Of a stretch of DNA of 64,000 nt, positions 63,947 to 64,000 are shown piece by piece; position 1 is the first letter of the stretch; every line of letters begins with the position of its first letter. The position numbers and the translations under genes were made by a program. This DNA is from an uncultured Polaribacter sp. GTDB taxonomy: Bacteria > Bacteroidota > Bacteroidia > Flavobacteriales > Flavobacteriaceae. The stretch spans positions 1-64,000 of the forward strand of contig CANMHT010000004.1 in the NCBI GenBank assembly GCA_947497755.1, given 5' to 3'. The notes below the pieces were generated by a model. It had not been told where the DNA came from and ran no database searches. It was given only the letters and a program-made list of their open reading frames with translations.

Positions 63947-64000
63947 ATAAATACATTATTAAATAATTAGATTTTATTTTTTACAATACAAATCACTAAA

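Overview
The window is a low-GC chromosomal segment from a member of the Bacteroidota, most likely a marine or host-associated Flavobacteriaceae. Support for this: very AT-rich coding and spacer DNA; many short lipoprotein signal peptides; promoters of the Bacteroidota form TTG-N(16-22)-TAnnTTTG; few Shine-Dalgarno sites; and family content such as DUF4252 pairs, a fused branched-chain E1 and a fused aspartokinase-homoserine dehydrogenase. The genus cannot be fixed from the sequence alone. No tRNA, rRNA, IS element or CRISPR array was found.

Region 1 (1-15480, all minus strand) is the main accessory block: a phage-tail-like contractile injection system (CIS) of the Afp/PVC/T6SS-iv class. In transcription order it encodes a DUF4255 tail terminator, one sheath, two tube proteins, a 51-residue DUF5908-like protein, a LysM hub protein, a Vgr/gp5-like spike, a PAAR tip, a gp25 wedge, a large baseplate J-like protein, a 59-residue unknown, a fibre-like protein ending in a hydrophobic membrane anchor, a second baseplate protein and a repeat-bearing tape measure that runs off the left edge. 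Genes are packed with 1-11 bp overlaps or very short gaps. The expected AAA+ ATPase, other structural genes and cargo toxins would lie to the left, outside the window. The membrane-anchored fibre-like protein, the sheath with a roughly 200-residue insertion and the recently homogenised tape-measure repeat are the most unusual points.

Region 2 (15481-25646) holds a Bcr/CflA-type efflux pump, a PepSY-type membrane protein, a fused branched-chain 2-oxoacid dehydrogenase E1, a methionine-type aminotransferase, an Lrp/AsnC regulator, an M14 carboxypeptidase, an XRE regulator with a palindromic promoter, and an exported M1 aminopeptidase.

Region 3 (25870-37062) is envelope-centred: a 913-residue IPT/TIG plus propeller-like lipoprotein, an ECF sigma/anti-sigma/DUF4252 operon, two tandem S41 protease-like lipoproteins (the first lacks the catalytic lysine), a patatin-like phospholipase and a YCF48-like lipoprotein.

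Region 4 (37049-45104) is an aspartate-family amino-acid block: peptidase T, lysA, then thrABC preceded by a 35-codon Thr/Ile-rich leader peptide and a hairpin, which suggests attenuation of the threonine operon.

Region 5 (45212-63946) is mostly core: topoisomerase III, a B1 metallo-beta-lactamase lipoprotein, an Xaa-Pro aminopeptidase, gcvT, an acyltransferase, a DsrE protein, rmuC, glyA, fumarylacetoacetase, a pentapeptide-repeat membrane protein, an FKBP lipoprotein and two alpha/beta hydrolases. gcvT and glyA both belong to one-carbon/glycine metabolism. Rho-independent terminators separate many of these units.
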